Assembly (NCBI RefSeq): GCF_009737085.1
Contig: NZ_WOVL01000019.1
Coordinates: 29,992 to 93,991, forward strand
Direction of reading: 5' to 3'
DNA from: Paenibacillus sp. NEAU-GSW1
GTDB lineage: Bacteria > Bacillota > Bacilli > Paenibacillales > Paenibacillaceae
Length of the DNA: 64,000 bases
How positions within the stretch are numbered: position 1 is the first letter of the stretch; each line of letters starts with the position of its first letter. Under the pieces are notes generated by a model. It ran no database searches and had not been told where the DNA came from. It worked only from the letters and a program-made list of their open reading frames with translations. Shown here piece by piece: positions 7,932-16,443 of this stretch. The translations under genes were made by a program, and so were the position numbers.

Positions 7932-9254
7932 ATGAAGCACACGAAAAAAATGCTTTTTCTCCTGATGGCGCTGGCACTAGTATTTGTCGCAGCATGCGGC
8001 AACAACAATGGAAGCAATGCTGAAAACGCCGGCACTGGCGAACAGGCTGGCAGCAGCAACAGCGGCGACAAGCAAGTTACGCTGCGCATGTCTTGGTGGG
8101 GCGGCGAACCGCGTCACGAGTACACGAAAAAAGTTATCGAACTGTACCAATCGAAAAATCCGAACGTCAAAGTCGAAGTTGAATACGCAAACTATGATGA
8201 TTACTGGAAAAAGATCGCTCCACAAGCAGCCGCTAACGAGCTTCCGGATATTATGCAAATCGATACCGCTTATTATGCTCAATATGCAGGCAAAGGCCAG
8301 CTTGAAGATTTGACGCCGTACTTCGGCAAACAAATCGATGTAACGAACATTAGCGAGAACGCTCTTTCCGCTGGCAAACTGGGCGACGGCAACTTCGGCA
8401 TGAACCTTGGCGTTAACTCGCTTGGCTTCCAATACGATCCGGCACTTCTGAAACAAGCTGGCGTCGACAGCATTCCGGAAAACTGGACTTGGGACCAATA
8501 CACAGAACTTGCGGCTAAAGCAAAAGCAGCCGGTCTCTACTTCGATACAGGCATGCGCGCAGAAGTATTCTTCGGCTACTACCTCCGTACACAAGGCAAA
8601 ACGCTTTACAACGCGGACGGCAACGGCCTTGGCTACGACGATGACAAACTGTTCGTTGATTTCTTCGGCAGACTGGCTGAGCTTGTAAAATCCGGCTCTG
8701 TACCGACACCGGACGTGCTGGCACAAATTAAAGGCATCGAAGATGACTTGACTGTTAAACAAAAAGCGATCGGTATCTGGCAATGGTCGAACCAATTTGC
8801 GGCACTGCAGCAAGTAGCCAACCGCCCGTTGGAATTCGCTCCAATGGTAGGACCGGAAATGAAAAAAGGTTTGTACCTGAAACCGTCGATGTTCTTCTCC
8901 ATCTCGAAAAACTCGAAAGTGAAAGAAGAAGCAGCTAAATTTATCGACTTCTGGATTAATGATGTTGAAGCGAACAAACTGATTCTTGGCGAGCGCGGCG
9001 TACCCGTCTCCAGCGTAATCAAAGAAGAGCTGAAACCGCTTCTGACACCGGCGCAACAACAAGTGTTTGATTATGTAGCTTGGTCTGAAACGAACAGCTC
9101 CCCAATGGATCCAGTTGATCCAATCGGTTCCGCTGAAGTATTCGCATCGCTGAAAAGCGTAACAGAAGCAATGAACTACGGCCAAATGTCGGCCGAAGAC
9201 GCTGCTGCGAAATTCAGAAAAGACGCGGAGTCCGTACTTTCGAAAAACAAATAA
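7932..9254 (+). CDS. Sugar ABC transporter substrate-binding lipoprotein (YesO-like)
   Basis: Extracellular solute-binding protein family 1 (MalE-like), 440 residues. The signal peptide is a Lys-rich start, hydrophobic core at about 7-20 and lipobox VAAC, with Cys22 as the lipidated residue. A Gly/Asn/Ser-rich spacer (about 23-48) leads to the folded domain. Aromatic-rich motifs such as MSWWGG and QWSNQF fit oligosaccharide binding. RBS AAAGGGG is 8 nt upstream of ATG. It is first in the ABC operon, behind the repeat-bearing promoter; position and the GH105 partner point to unsaturated rhamnogalacturonides as ligand, which is inference. Codon use is more biased than its neighbours, as expected for an abundant binding protein. 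Confidence 0.9.
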   Translation: MKHTKKMLFLLMALALVFVAACGNNNGSNAENAGTGEQAGSSNSGDKQVTLRMSWWGGEPRHEYTKKVIELYQSKNPNVKVEVEYANYDDYWKKIAPQAAANELPDIMQIDTAYYAQYAGKGQLEDLTPYFGKQIDVTNISENALSAGKLGDGNFGMNLGVNSLGFQYDPALLKQAGVDSIPENWTWDQYTELAAKAKAAGLYFDTGMRAEVFFGYYLRTQGKTLYNADGNGLGYDDDKLFVDFFGRLAELVKSGSVPTPDVLAQIKGIEDDLTVKQKAIGIWQWSNQFAALQQVANRPLEFAPMVGPEMKKGLYLKPSMFFSISKNSKVKEEAAKFIDFWINDVEANKLILGERGVPVSSVIKEELKPLLTPAQQQVFDYVAWSETNSSPMDPVDPIGSAEVFASLKSVTEAMNYGQMSAEDAAAKFRKDAESVLSKNK

Positions 9255-9264
9255 GTAACGAACG

Positions 9265-9296
9265 GGGCGATGGTTGGCGCTGATCAGCCATCGCCC
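9265..9296 (+). other. Intercistronic hairpin without T-run
   Basis: GGGCGATGG (9265-9273) pairs perfectly with CCATCGCCC (9288-9296). No T-tract follows. Placed between the binding-protein and permease genes, it is suited to protect the upstream mRNA segment or to lower downstream expression, the usual way of making binding protein in excess. Confidence 0.6.
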
Positions 9297-9348
9297 ATTC
9301 CATAATAAGTAGAGACAAGACAGACTTCAGCGGTAGGAGTTGGTAAAA

Positions 9349-10248
9349 ATGAAATCGCTTTCTTTGAAAAACAACTTGATCGGTTACAGCTTTATTTCTC
9401 CGTTTGTACTCGGATTTCTCATTTTCACTTTAATTCCGGCAGTCGCTTCGTTGTATTTCTCCTTCACAGATTACGATCTTTTATCATCGCCCAGCTGGCT
9501 CGGGCTTGAGCATTACACCAATATGTTTACATCGGATGATCGTTATGCGACTTCCTTGAAAGTTACGCTGCTGTACGTATTTATCGGCGTACCGCTTCGT
9601 TTGATCTTCGCGTTGTTCGTCGCGATGATCCTGAACACAACTTCGAAAGCTGTCGGGCTTTACAGAACCGTTTATTATTTGCCTTCTATCATTGGCGGCA
9701 GCGTTGCGGTATCGATTATGTGGCGCAACCTGTTTGGCGATCAAGGCATCATTAACGGACTGTTGACTGGCCTCGGTTTTAATAGTGTTAGATGGTTTGG
9801 CGATCCGGATGCCGCTTTGTTCATGCTTATTACGCTCTCCGTATGGCAGTTCGGATCTTCCATGTTGATTTTTCTAGCCGGTTTGAAAAACATTCCAGGC
9901 GAGCTTTATGAAGCGGCTGGCGTGGACGGCGCAGGCTTCTTCCGCAGATTTTTCAGCATCACGCTTCCGATGCTTACGCCGATCATTTTGTTCAACTTGA
10001 TCATGCAATTAATCAGCGCATTTATGACTTTCGTTCCTGCTTACATTATTTCCAAGGGCGAAGGCGGTCCTATGGACGGCACGCTATTGTACTCGCTCTA
10101 CTTATTCCGCCAAGCGTTCGTCTTTTTCGATATGGGCTACGCATCGGCAATGGCATGGGTCATGCTCATCATCGTCGGCATTCTTACAGCGCTTGTATTT
10201 GCATCATCCAAGCTGTGGGTTCACTACGAATCGGAAGGGGGCCGTTAA
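9349..10248 (+). CDS. Sugar ABC transporter permease, MalF/YesP type
   Basis: Binding-protein-dependent transport inner membrane component of 299 residues with about six transmembrane helices. The cytoplasmic EAA loop reads EAAGVDGAGFFRRFFSITLP (about residues 190-209), where the ATPase docks. No ATPase gene is in the operon, so a shared MsmX-type ATPase elsewhere is likely, as is known for carbohydrate importers of Bacillus. ATG 9349 was chosen over TTG 9340 because the GGAG at 9335-9338 is too close to TTG. The next permease starts 3 bp after its stop. Confidence 0.9.
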   Translation: MKSLSLKNNLIGYSFISPFVLGFLIFTLIPAVASLYFSFTDYDLLSSPSWLGLEHYTNMFTSDDRYATSLKVTLLYVFIGVPLRLIFALFVAMILNTTSKAVGLYRTVYYLPSIIGGSVAVSIMWRNLFGDQGIINGLLTGLGFNSVRWFGDPDAALFMLITLSVWQFGSSMLIFLAGLKNIPGELYEAAGVDGAGFFRRFFSITLPMLTPIILFNLIMQLISAFMTFVPAYIISKGEGGPMDGTLLYSLYLFRQAFVFFDMGYASAMAWVMLIIVGILTALVFASSKLWVHYESEGGR

Positions 10249-10251
10249 ACA

Positions 10252-11088
10252 ATGCGTATCGGCAACATGAAATGGCCGCTCTATCACGTACTCGTCGGCG
10301 CTCTTGCCATCATTATGATCTATCCGGTTATCTGGCTCATTATGAGCTCGTTTAAAGAAAGTTCGGTTATCTTTACGACATCGGGATCGCTTATCCCGGA
10401 TCCATGGATTTGGACCAACTACAAAACAGGATGGCTTGGCGTCGCCGGTCAAACGTTTATGAGCTTTATTTACAACTCGTTTGAAATCGTAGTCATCTCG
10501 ACGATCGGCGCAGTGCTATCGTCTGCATTCGTCGCTTTCGGATTTGCTCGTCTGCAATTTTTCGGCCGCAGCATTTGGTTTGGCATCATGATGGTAACGT
10601 TGATGCTGCCGCATGATGTCGTACTCGTTCCGCAATACATTTTATTCTCGAAGCTCGGTTGGATCGGCACGATCGCTCCAATCACGGTTCCGCAATTTTT
10701 CGGCATTCCGTTCTTCATTTTCTTGATGGTTCAGTTTATCCGTTCCATTCCCAGAGAATTGGATGAAGCAGCAACTATCGACGGCACAGGCAAATTTGGC
10801 TTGTTCTTCAAAATCATTTTGCCGTTGATCGTACCAGCGCTGGCAACAGCGGCGATCTTCTCTTTCTACTGGCGTTGGGAGGATCTGATGGGTCCGCTGC
10901 TATACCTGAACAAACCAAGCGCTTACACCGTATCGCTCGGCTTGAAAATGTTCCTTGACAGCGAAAGCGTATCGAACTGGGGCGCGATGTTCGCGATGTC
11001 GGTTGTCAGCTTGGTACCGGTTATTGCCGTATTCTTTATCTTCCAGAAGTACATTGTGGAAGGTATCAGCACAAGCGGGTTGAAATAA
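10252..11088 (+). CDS. Sugar ABC transporter permease, MalG/YesQ type
   Basis: Second membrane component, 278 residues, about six transmembrane helices, with EAA loop [18 protein letters not shown] (about residues 170-187). The C-terminus [15 protein letters not shown] is typical of MalG-like permeases. It forms the heterodimeric channel with the product of the preceding gene. The short spacing to the flanking genes indicates one transcript with the permease and the GH105 hydrolase. Confidence 0.9.
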   Translation: MRIGNMKWPLYHVLVGALAIIMIYPVIWLIMSSFKESSVIFTTSGSLIPDPWIWTNYKTGWLGVAGQTFMSFIYNSFEIVVISTIGAVLSSAFVAFGFARLQFFGRSIWFGIMMVTLMLPHDVVLVPQYILFSKLGWIGTIAPITVPQFFGIPFFIFLMVQFIRSIPRELDEAATIDGTGKFGLFFKIILPLIVPALATAAIFSFYWRWEDLMGPLLYLNKPSAYTVSLGLKMFLDSESVSNWGAMFAMSVVSLVPVIAVFFIFQKYIVEGISTSGLK

Positions 11089-11116
11089 TAGGATGAATAA
11101 TGAGGAGACGATAGAT

Positions 11117-12148
11117 ATGCCGCAATTGCAATTTGATGAACAACAAATTCGTGACGTGATTGATCGTGTTGTCGAGCGCACCTTCCGTATGGATTTCGGC
11201 TGGGATTGGCCGGGCGGCGTAGCGTTCTACGGCGTATGCGAGGCGTATGAGGCAACAGGCAACGAGAAATATATCCATTTGCTGAAGCAATGGGTTGACG
11301 AGCAGTTGGAAGATGGATTGCCTCGTTTGACGATTAACGGCGTATCCATCGGCCATTCCTTGATTTCGCTTTACAAAGCGACAGATGAGCAGCGTTACTT
11401 GGATGTTGCGATTCAAATGGCCGATTTTTTGAAAAACGACGCGATCCGGTTTGCCGAAGGCATTTTCCAGCATACGGTTAACTCCGAGGAATATAACTTC
11501 CCTGAGCAGGCTTGGGTAGACACGATGATGATGGCGGGCTTGTTCCTTGTCCGTATGGGGCATTTGCTTGATCGCTCCGACTATTTGGAAGACGGCTTGA
11601 AGCAATATCACGGACATGAGCGGGTGTTGCAAGACAGCGTTACGAATTTGTACTACCACGGCTGGGACAACATTGCGCAAAACCATATGTCCGGCATCTT
11701 CTGGGCGCGCGGCAACAGCTGGGCATCGCTGACGATGGCGAAGGCGCTGCCGCATATCGCGGTTCAGCATCCGGCCTATATGATTATCGAAGGCTCGCTG
11801 CGCGATCAGCTTGCAGCGCTCGTCCGTCTCCAATCGGATAACGGCTTGTGGCATACGGTGCTTGACGATCCTGCAGCTTACGAAGAAACTTCCGGCTCCT
11901 GTGGCATTGCAACCGGGTTGTTCAACTTTGGACCGCTGTACAACAAATATATTCAAAAATCGATTGACGGCATTTTGGGCCAAATTACGGAAGACGGCTC
12001 CGTACAGAACGTATCCGCAGGCACAGCAGTCATGTTCGACAAGCAAGGCTACAAAGACGTTGCGCACAAACGGGTGCAAGGCTGGGGCCAAGGCCTCGCG
12101 CTTGCGTTCCTCGCGGAAGTGCTCCGCTCGAAGAAGCGGGCGTTTTAA
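11117..12148 (+). CDS. Unsaturated rhamnogalacturonyl hydrolase, glycoside hydrolase family 105 (YesR/YteR-like)
   Basis: An alpha/alpha-barrel hydrolase of 343 residues. GH105 enzymes hydrate the 4,5-double bond of unsaturated uronic acids at the end of lyase products, releasing the sugar in the cytoplasm; there is no signal peptide here. The family's conserved catalytic Asp is in QAWVDTMMM (about residue 136), and WARGNSWA (about 202) and SSG-type SCGIATG near the C-terminus also fit. I take ATG 11117, with GAGGAG 9 nt upstream, rather than ATG 11093. It is the last gene of the cluster and identifies pectin/rhamnogalacturonan fragments as the likely imported substrate. Confidence 0.85.
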   Translation: MPQLQFDEQQIRDVIDRVVERTFRMDFGWDWPGGVAFYGVCEAYEATGNEKYIHLLKQWVDEQLEDGLPRLTINGVSIGHSLISLYKATDEQRYLDVAIQMADFLKNDAIRFAEGIFQHTVNSEEYNFPEQAWVDTMMMAGLFLVRMGHLLDRSDYLEDGLKQYHGHERVLQDSVTNLYYHGWDNIAQNHMSGIFWARGNSWASLTMAKALPHIAVQHPAYMIIEGSLRDQLAALVRLQSDNGLWHTVLDDPAAYEETSGSCGIATGLFNFGPLYNKYIQKSIDGILGQITEDGSVQNVSAGTAVMFDKQGYKDVAHKRVQGWGQGLALAFLAEVLRSKKRAF

Positions 12149-12314
12149 TAAAGCTTTAATGGGCTAGAGCAAATTACCTTCAATAGACAATTAAGGTTCA
12201 TCTGTACGATGAGTGAAACCATAATTGTTATCGGAGGTTTTTTTATTTGGCTACTAGGATAGCAAGGATTATTAGAATTTCGCGTCGAACAAAAAGCATT
12301 AGTGGGAGGAAAGT

Positions 12315-12392
12315 ATGCAACTATCCTCAAAAGTGCATCTGCTATCGGAATTGGATTTTAATGGAGAGCCAAGAAAGGATGAGACAAGATGA
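12315..12392 (+). CDS. Small ORF of 25 codons overlapping the GNAT start
   Basis: ATG 12315 is preceded by GGGAGGA, one of the better ribosome sites of the region, 5 nt away. The frame runs 25 codons and its TGA overlaps the ATG of the acetyltransferase gene as ATGA. The peptide is polar, with no membrane segment and no homologue I recognise. It may be a real small protein or an upstream ORF that couples translation into the GNAT gene. Confidence 0.35.
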   Translation: MQLSSKVHLLSELDFNGEPRKDETR

Positions 12393-12841
12393 GCGTAGTG
12401 ATTGAAAAAGCTTCTTATGCGGATGCGGAACAAATATTGAAGCTGCAACAGCTCGCCTATCGAAGCGAAGCGTTACGCTACAACGATTTTAATATCGAAC
12501 CGCTAACGCAGACGCTAGAGCAAATTCAACAACAATTTAAAGATTACAACATACTTAAAGCTTTGGCGGATGACCAAATCGTTGGTTCCGTGCGGGCGAT
12601 TGACCATGACGGGACATGCTTCATCGGCAAGCTGATGGTTCACCCTGACTTTCAAAACAAAGGCATCGGCAAACAGTTGATGAACGCCATTGAAGGTTTG
12701 TATCCAAATGCTCGATTTGAATTATTCACTGGTAGCCAAAGCGATAAGAACATTTCTCTATACGAAAATTTAGGATATAAACCATTTCGTGAACGAAGGA
12801 TTACCCCTGATGTTAGTTTGATTTATTTAGAAAAGAGTTAA
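12389..12841 (+). CDS. GNAT family N-acetyltransferase
   Basis: A 150-residue acetyl-CoA-dependent acetyltransferase. Motif A is visible as LMVHPDFQNKGIGKQLM (about residues 87-103), with the Q-x-x-G-I-G acetyl-CoA pyrophosphate loop, and motif B ends in SLYENLGYKPF (about 126-136). Substrate unknown. AT content is higher than that of the flanking operons. Its ATG overlaps the 25-codon ORF stop, and a strong terminator follows 20 bp after the stop. Confidence 0.85.
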   Translation: MSVVIEKASYADAEQILKLQQLAYRSEALRYNDFNIEPLTQTLEQIQQQFKDYNILKALADDQIVGSVRAIDHDGTCFIGKLMVHPDFQNKGIGKQLMNAIEGLYPNARFELFTGSQSDKNISLYENLGYKPFRERRITPDVSLIYLEKS

Positions 12842-12860
12842 TGAGCTAATGACCGTCTCT

Positions 12861-12907
12861 AATCGGCGACAGTGAGCACGTATGTGCATGCTGTCGCCGA
12901 TTTTTTT
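12861..12907 (+). terminator. Strong intrinsic terminator
   Basis: ATCGGCGACAG (12862-12872) pairs perfectly with CTGTCGCCGAT (12891-12901), followed by T7. Ends the GNAT transcript. Confidence 0.9.
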
Positions 12908-12950
12908 AAAAACGCTGTTTTCGTATTAATTGTTGCTATATACAGAATAA

Positions 12951-12984
12951 GAGGTTGAAGGTTAATAAAGTAGCCTTCAATCTC
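12951..12984. repeat. Inverted repeat left of the small minus-strand gene
   Basis: GAGGTTGAAGG (12951-12961) pairs with CCTTCAATCTC (12974-12984), one G-T pair, then CCACTTTTT on the + strand. It could be a weak terminator, possibly for the minus-strand gene that ends at 13033. Confidence 0.4.
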
Positions 12985-13032
12985 CCACTTTTTGTTGTGG
13001 AAAACACTCGATAGTTGAATTATGCTTTATCT

Positions 13033-13227
13033 TCATTTTCCTTTTCCTTTAGGTTCGGGGATGCTGTTATATAACCTTATTAATTCATTTACACAAGCTT
13101 CACTTGTAAAACTTCCATTCCCTCCGTTTACCATTTGTATATTAGCGGCTGTAAGCATTAAAATGCTTTTTGCATCTGACTCATTTAAAGCAATAATTTT
13201 TTCTCTTGTTTTCTCTAAATCCAACAT
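13033..13227 (-). CDS. Small protein of unknown function (64 aa)
   Basis: I do not recognise this protein. ATG at 13227 has AGGTG 8 nt upstream; the longer frame from 13248 has no ribosome site. The N-terminal 45 residues look helical and mildly amphipathic (LEKTREKIIALNESDAKS), followed by a Gly/Asn turn, another helix and a Gly-Lys tail. There is no signal peptide or membrane segment. It is AT-rich, lies between two copies of ATAGTTGAAT (13011-13020 and 13270-13279) and next to transposase remnants, so it may be cargo of a lost mobile element. Function unknown. Confidence 0.55.
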   Translation of the reverse strand: MLDLEKTREKIIALNESDAKSILMLTAANIQMVNGGNGSFTSEACVNELIRLYNSIPEPKGKGK

Positions 13228-13293
13228 AAAATTACACCTGCTTATCAAAAATTATTAAGAAACTGACCCATAGTTGAATAAATCATTATCCAA

Positions 13294-13640
13294 CTACGCA
13301 CTTCTTAGCATTTGAACGGTAGTTTTGTTCGATTTGTGACAAGCCCCAAGTAATAGACCGTCTATTCGCACTTTTCGGTCAACCTTCTTGCTTTGCTCAA
13401 GGTATCTGAACCAATATAGATAGTTATCAAGGTACTTGGTTGCAACACCTTGGAATCGGTCCATAAAGTCTTTTAGTCGCTTATGATAAGCGTTCACATG
13501 CTGGATATGGTAAATGGATTTCTTAACCTATATCCCCTTGCGCATATTCACCATTTCGTGTTGCAGTCCTTTGTCTTTGGCGAAAATGCTTTCGCGGGCA
13601 AGTTTCTTTTCACCCAAAACACGCTCCAAGCACCTTTAAA
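13294..13640 (-). pseudogene. Degraded IS1595-family (ISXO2-like) transposase, C-terminal part with in-frame stop
   Basis: On the minus strand the C-terminal third of an ISXO2-like DDE transposase can be read: KKLARESIFAKDKGL, then an in-frame TAG, then [34 protein letters not shown] and a normal stop at 13294. Both sides of the TAG are in the same frame, so it is a nonsense mutation rather than a frameshift. The N-terminal zinc finger and the catalytic Asp residues are missing, so the element is dead. Confidence 0.75.
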
Positions 13641-13642
13641 AC

Positions 13643-13884
13643 TCAACAGTAAGCCATCCGTCGAAGTCTGGCGTTCGTTTTCTTCACAGAAAACAGGCGT
13701 GAGGACACCAATATGTTTCTCTTATTCGACGTTGTGTTCTCATAGTCCTTGCTGTCGAGATAGCGGAACCACGCCAAGTAATGCTCCAATCTTTCAAACG
13801 GTTATGGTAGCTGTTAACGTTCTGGATATGGTAAATGCCTTTGATCCGCTGTTTTCCATCGGACTTGAAACGGTAATGTGGCAA
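13643..13884 (-). pseudogene. Second IS1595-type transposase fragment with internal deletion and frameshift
   Basis: Directly upstream of the first remnant on the same strand, IYHIQNVNSYHNRLKDW is followed by a jump into the +1 frame at YLAWFRYLDSKDYENTT and a stop at 13643-13645. Compared with the neighbouring copy about 15 residues (the [12 protein letters not shown] region) are deleted at the junction. The two copies differ in sequence, so they come from two related elements, not a recent tandem duplication. Confidence 0.65.
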
Positions 13885-13961
13885 TTAAACGCCATTGCTT
13901 GCCGCGGCAGGGTTATGTTAGGATAAGTTCAACTGAATGAAGGCTGTTACGGCGGGAAAGC

Positions 13962-14017
13962 ATCCCGATCTGCTAATTTGCGCGCATATTTGCGCGGTAG
14001 CGGATCGGGATTTTTTT
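13962..14017 (+). terminator. Strong intrinsic terminator upstream of the kinase gene
   Basis: ATCCCGATC (13962-13970) pairs perfectly with GATCGGGAT (14003-14011) and is extended by an inner GCGCGC stem-loop, then T7. The gene it once terminated is not visible; only transposase debris lies upstream, so it probably belonged to a transcript broken by the insertions. Confidence 0.8.
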
Positions 14018-14044
14018 ATGCTGACAATAAAAGGGGGACTGCGA

Positions 14045-15625
14045 ATGGATATCGAATTGCAGCCGGGAACGATATGGAACGGACGTTACAGGATAGCAGC
14101 GAAGCTGGGCAAAGGAGGAATGGGAGCTGTGTTCGCGGCGGAAGATCTGAAGCTGCAGGGCAAGCTGCGTGCGATTAAAATCGCGATGCCGTCGCCAAGC
14201 TCCGATAGATTCGGCTATCGCGATATCTCTGAAGAAGCTCGCATGCTGCTGCGGTTAAGCCATCCAAATTTGCCGCACATCATGGATTGCTTCGGACTTG
14301 ACTTGCCGGGTCAAGACATGAGCTGCGAAGCGATAGTAATGGAGTACATTCGAGGCGAGACAGCAGGAGAAAGGTTTCAACGCTACGGCCGGTGCATGCC
14401 GTTTCAGGAGGTGCTGCGAATCGGGCTTCAGCTATGTTCGGCGTTAGCCTACTTGCATCGCCAAACGCCGCAAATCATTCATCGCGATTTAAAGCCGTCA
14501 AATGTCATGATGGAAGAGAACGGGCATGTTCGGCTTATTGATTTCGGCATTGCCCGGCACTATAAGAATGGTCAAACACAGGACACGATGCTGCTCGGCA
14601 CGCCGGGCTTCGCCGCACCGGAGCAAGCGCGGCACGATGGCCAGAGCGATCCTCGCTCGGATGTGTTCGGACTCGGCGCATTGCTCTATTACTTGCTAAG
14701 CGGAGGGAATTGCTATGATGCGAACGGTCGGGAGCGGCAGCCTGCCAGCCGGCTTCTGCAATCGGATGTGCCTGCTGGATTTATAGCCGTTCTCGAGCGG
14801 ATGGTTATGTTTCGGCAGATAGACCGGTATGGCAAGATGGAGGATGTTGAATTGGCGCTGCGCATGTTTGTCAGCGAATCAAAGGCCGCTAATAATCAGC
14901 TATCGACTCAAATTGCGCAGGGTGAACGAATACATATATCGTTTGCCCCTCTATCTGCGGGCGCAGGGTCGACGTTTCTAGCCATTTCGACGGCGAAGCT
15001 GCTCGGCACTCTAGGCATCGCTTGCGCCGCTGCGGAATATCCGTCGCCGCAGCCCGAATGGCGGGCGCTTCTCGGCATAGCTGACGAGAAGGAACAGGAC
15101 GGAAAAGGCAGCGGTATTGCGGAATGGGCAAGCGATGGCGTATCATGGATGGCTCCGAAACATGGTTCGTTCAGCAATAGCGCCGAAGCATCGGAGAAGC
15201 TCGCGGTTCGTTTGCGGCGGACGGCTTGCGCCGTAACGCTGACCGACATTTCGAGCCATGCGGATCTTGCGGAAGCTCGAAGCTGGATGCTGCAATGCCG
15301 GATTGTCGCGGTCATCGCAGATCCATTCCCTGCGAAATGGAGTCTCGAACGGCTGAACTATTTTACCGAATTGGGAGAGCAATTACGTATTCGGGGCGGC
15401 AAGCTGGTGTGGATCGCCAACAAAGATTGCAAGTTTAACGGACGCTCGGAATGGATGCGCATGCTGCCCCACCGGCCAATCGCAGCGTTCCCGCTGCTGC
15501 CGGCGGAGCAGGTGCTGGATGCGATATGGAGAGGGGCTTGGCCGACGATGGATAAGAGGCTGCGCAAGGAAGCGCTGCCTGCGTTGAGGCCAATTGCGAA
15601 TGAGATCAAGCGCTATGCGAAATGA
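14045..15625 (+). CDS. Hanks-type Ser/Thr protein kinase fused to a P-loop-like C-terminal domain
   Basis: A 526-residue soluble protein. The kinase domain (about residues 13-270) is complete: glycine loop GKGGMG (22-27), AIK Lys45, catalytic HRDLKPSN (about 147), DFG in LIDFGIAR (about 166), GTPGFAAPEQ (about 182) and DVFGLG. No transmembrane helix or PASTA repeats follow. Instead about 210 residues from 300 onward resemble a ParA/MinD-like fold: SFAPLSAGAGSTFLA at the first strand is like a P-loop but has no Lys before the Ser/Thr, so nucleotide binding is doubtful. ATG 14045 has AAGGGGG upstream; the frame is open further but without RBS. It lies next to a two-component system. Target unknown. 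Confidence 0.8.
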   Translation: MDIELQPGTIWNGRYRIAAKLGKGGMGAVFAAEDLKLQGKLRAIKIAMPSPSSDRFGYRDISEEARMLLRLSHPNLPHIMDCFGLDLPGQDMSCEAIVMEYIRGETAGERFQRYGRCMPFQEVLRIGLQLCSALAYLHRQTPQIIHRDLKPSNVMMEENGHVRLIDFGIARHYKNGQTQDTMLLGTPGFAAPEQARHDGQSDPRSDVFGLGALLYYLLSGGNCYDANGRERQPASRLLQSDVPAGFIAVLERMVMFRQIDRYGKMEDVELALRMFVSESKAANNQLSTQIAQGERIHISFAPLSAGAGSTFLAISTAKLLGTLGIACAAAEYPSPQPEWRALLGIADEKEQDGKGSGIAEWASDGVSWMAPKHGSFSNSAEASEKLAVRLRRTACAVTLTDISSHADLAEARSWMLQCRIVAVIADPFPAKWSLERLNYFTELGEQLRIRGGKLVWIANKDCKFNGRSEWMRMLPHRPIAAFPLLPAEQVLDAIWRGAWPTMDKRLRKEALPALRPIANEIKRYAK

Positions 15626-15744
15626 ATCGCAAATTATGATAAAATAGGATGGGATATTATGCAGTTGCATTTGAAAGTAAGCTTCATTATGATGAAGGAA
15701 AAATGGTCCGAAATACACAATAAGGAAGCGGGTGAACATCAAGA

Positions 15745-16443
15745 ATGAGCGATCGCGTGCTGGTAGTAGAGGATGAAGCGGGAATTTCCCGCATATTGCA
15801 GTTGGAGCTCGAGCATGAAGGCTATACGGTCGGCACAGCCGCCGACGGCAGAACCGGCTATGAAATGGCTTCTTCCGGAGAGTGGGAGCTTGTGCTGCTG
15901 GATGTGATGCTGCCGGAGCTAAACGGCATCGAGGTGCTTAGAAGATTAAGACAAGCCGGCAATCCGGTGCCGGTCATTTTGCTGACGGCAAGAGACACTG
16001 TACCCGATAAAGTAAGCGGCTTTGAGCATGGCGCCAACGATTATATTACGAAGCCTTTCGCTATGGAGGAGCTGCTGGCCCGCGTACGCAACATTTTGCG
16101 CATATTCCAACAGTATCCAAAAGAGTCTGAGGGAACCGACCAAATTAAAGTGGGCGACTTGACGATCGAGCTGCGGACGAGAAAGGTGTTCCGCAAAGAC
16201 ATCGTCATCGAGTTGACCCCGCGCGAGTTTGAGCTGCTTGTGTATCTGGTTGAGAACAAAAACGTTGAAAAGTCTCGCGAGGACATTTTATCGGAAGTTT
16301 GGGGTTATGATTTCATCGGCGAGACGAATCTCGTTGATGTTTATATTCGATATTTACGTCAAAAGCTGGACAAGGGGTATCGGCATAAGCTGATTCATAC
16401 GGTACGCGGAGTCGGCTATATGATTAAGGAGCCTGAAGCATGA
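15745..16443 (+). CDS. OmpR/PhoB-family response regulator
   Basis: A 232-residue regulator with a receiver domain (acidic pair EDE at about 9-11, phospho-acceptor Asp in LLDVMLPE at about 52, Lys in ITKPF at about 102) and a C-terminal winged helix (about 135-228) with the usual ELTPREFELL and RGVGYMI elements. It binds DNA when phosphorylated by its partner kinase, encoded immediately downstream with an ATGA overlap. Sequence is closest to the ArlR-like group in style, but the stimulus and regulon are unknown. Confidence 0.92.
   Translation: MSDRVLVVEDEAGISRILQLELEHEGYTVGTAADGRTGYEMASSGEWELVLLDVMLPELNGIEVLRRLRQAGNPVPVILLTARDTVPDKVSGFEHGANDYITKPFAMEELLARVRNILRIFQQYPKESEGTDQIKVGDLTIELRTRKVFRKDIVIELTPREFELLVYLVENKNVEKSREDILSEVWGYDFIGETNLVDVYIRYLRQKLDKGYRHKLIHTVRGVGYMIKEPEA

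Noticed and set aside
7977..9185. 402-codon open frame antisense to the binding-protein gene
   Set aside because: Shadow; the sense frame has a lipoprotein signal and family motifs.
13483..13926. 147-codon + strand frame in the IS scar
   Set aside because: The minus strand of the same DNA reads as two transposase fragments; the + frame is their complement.
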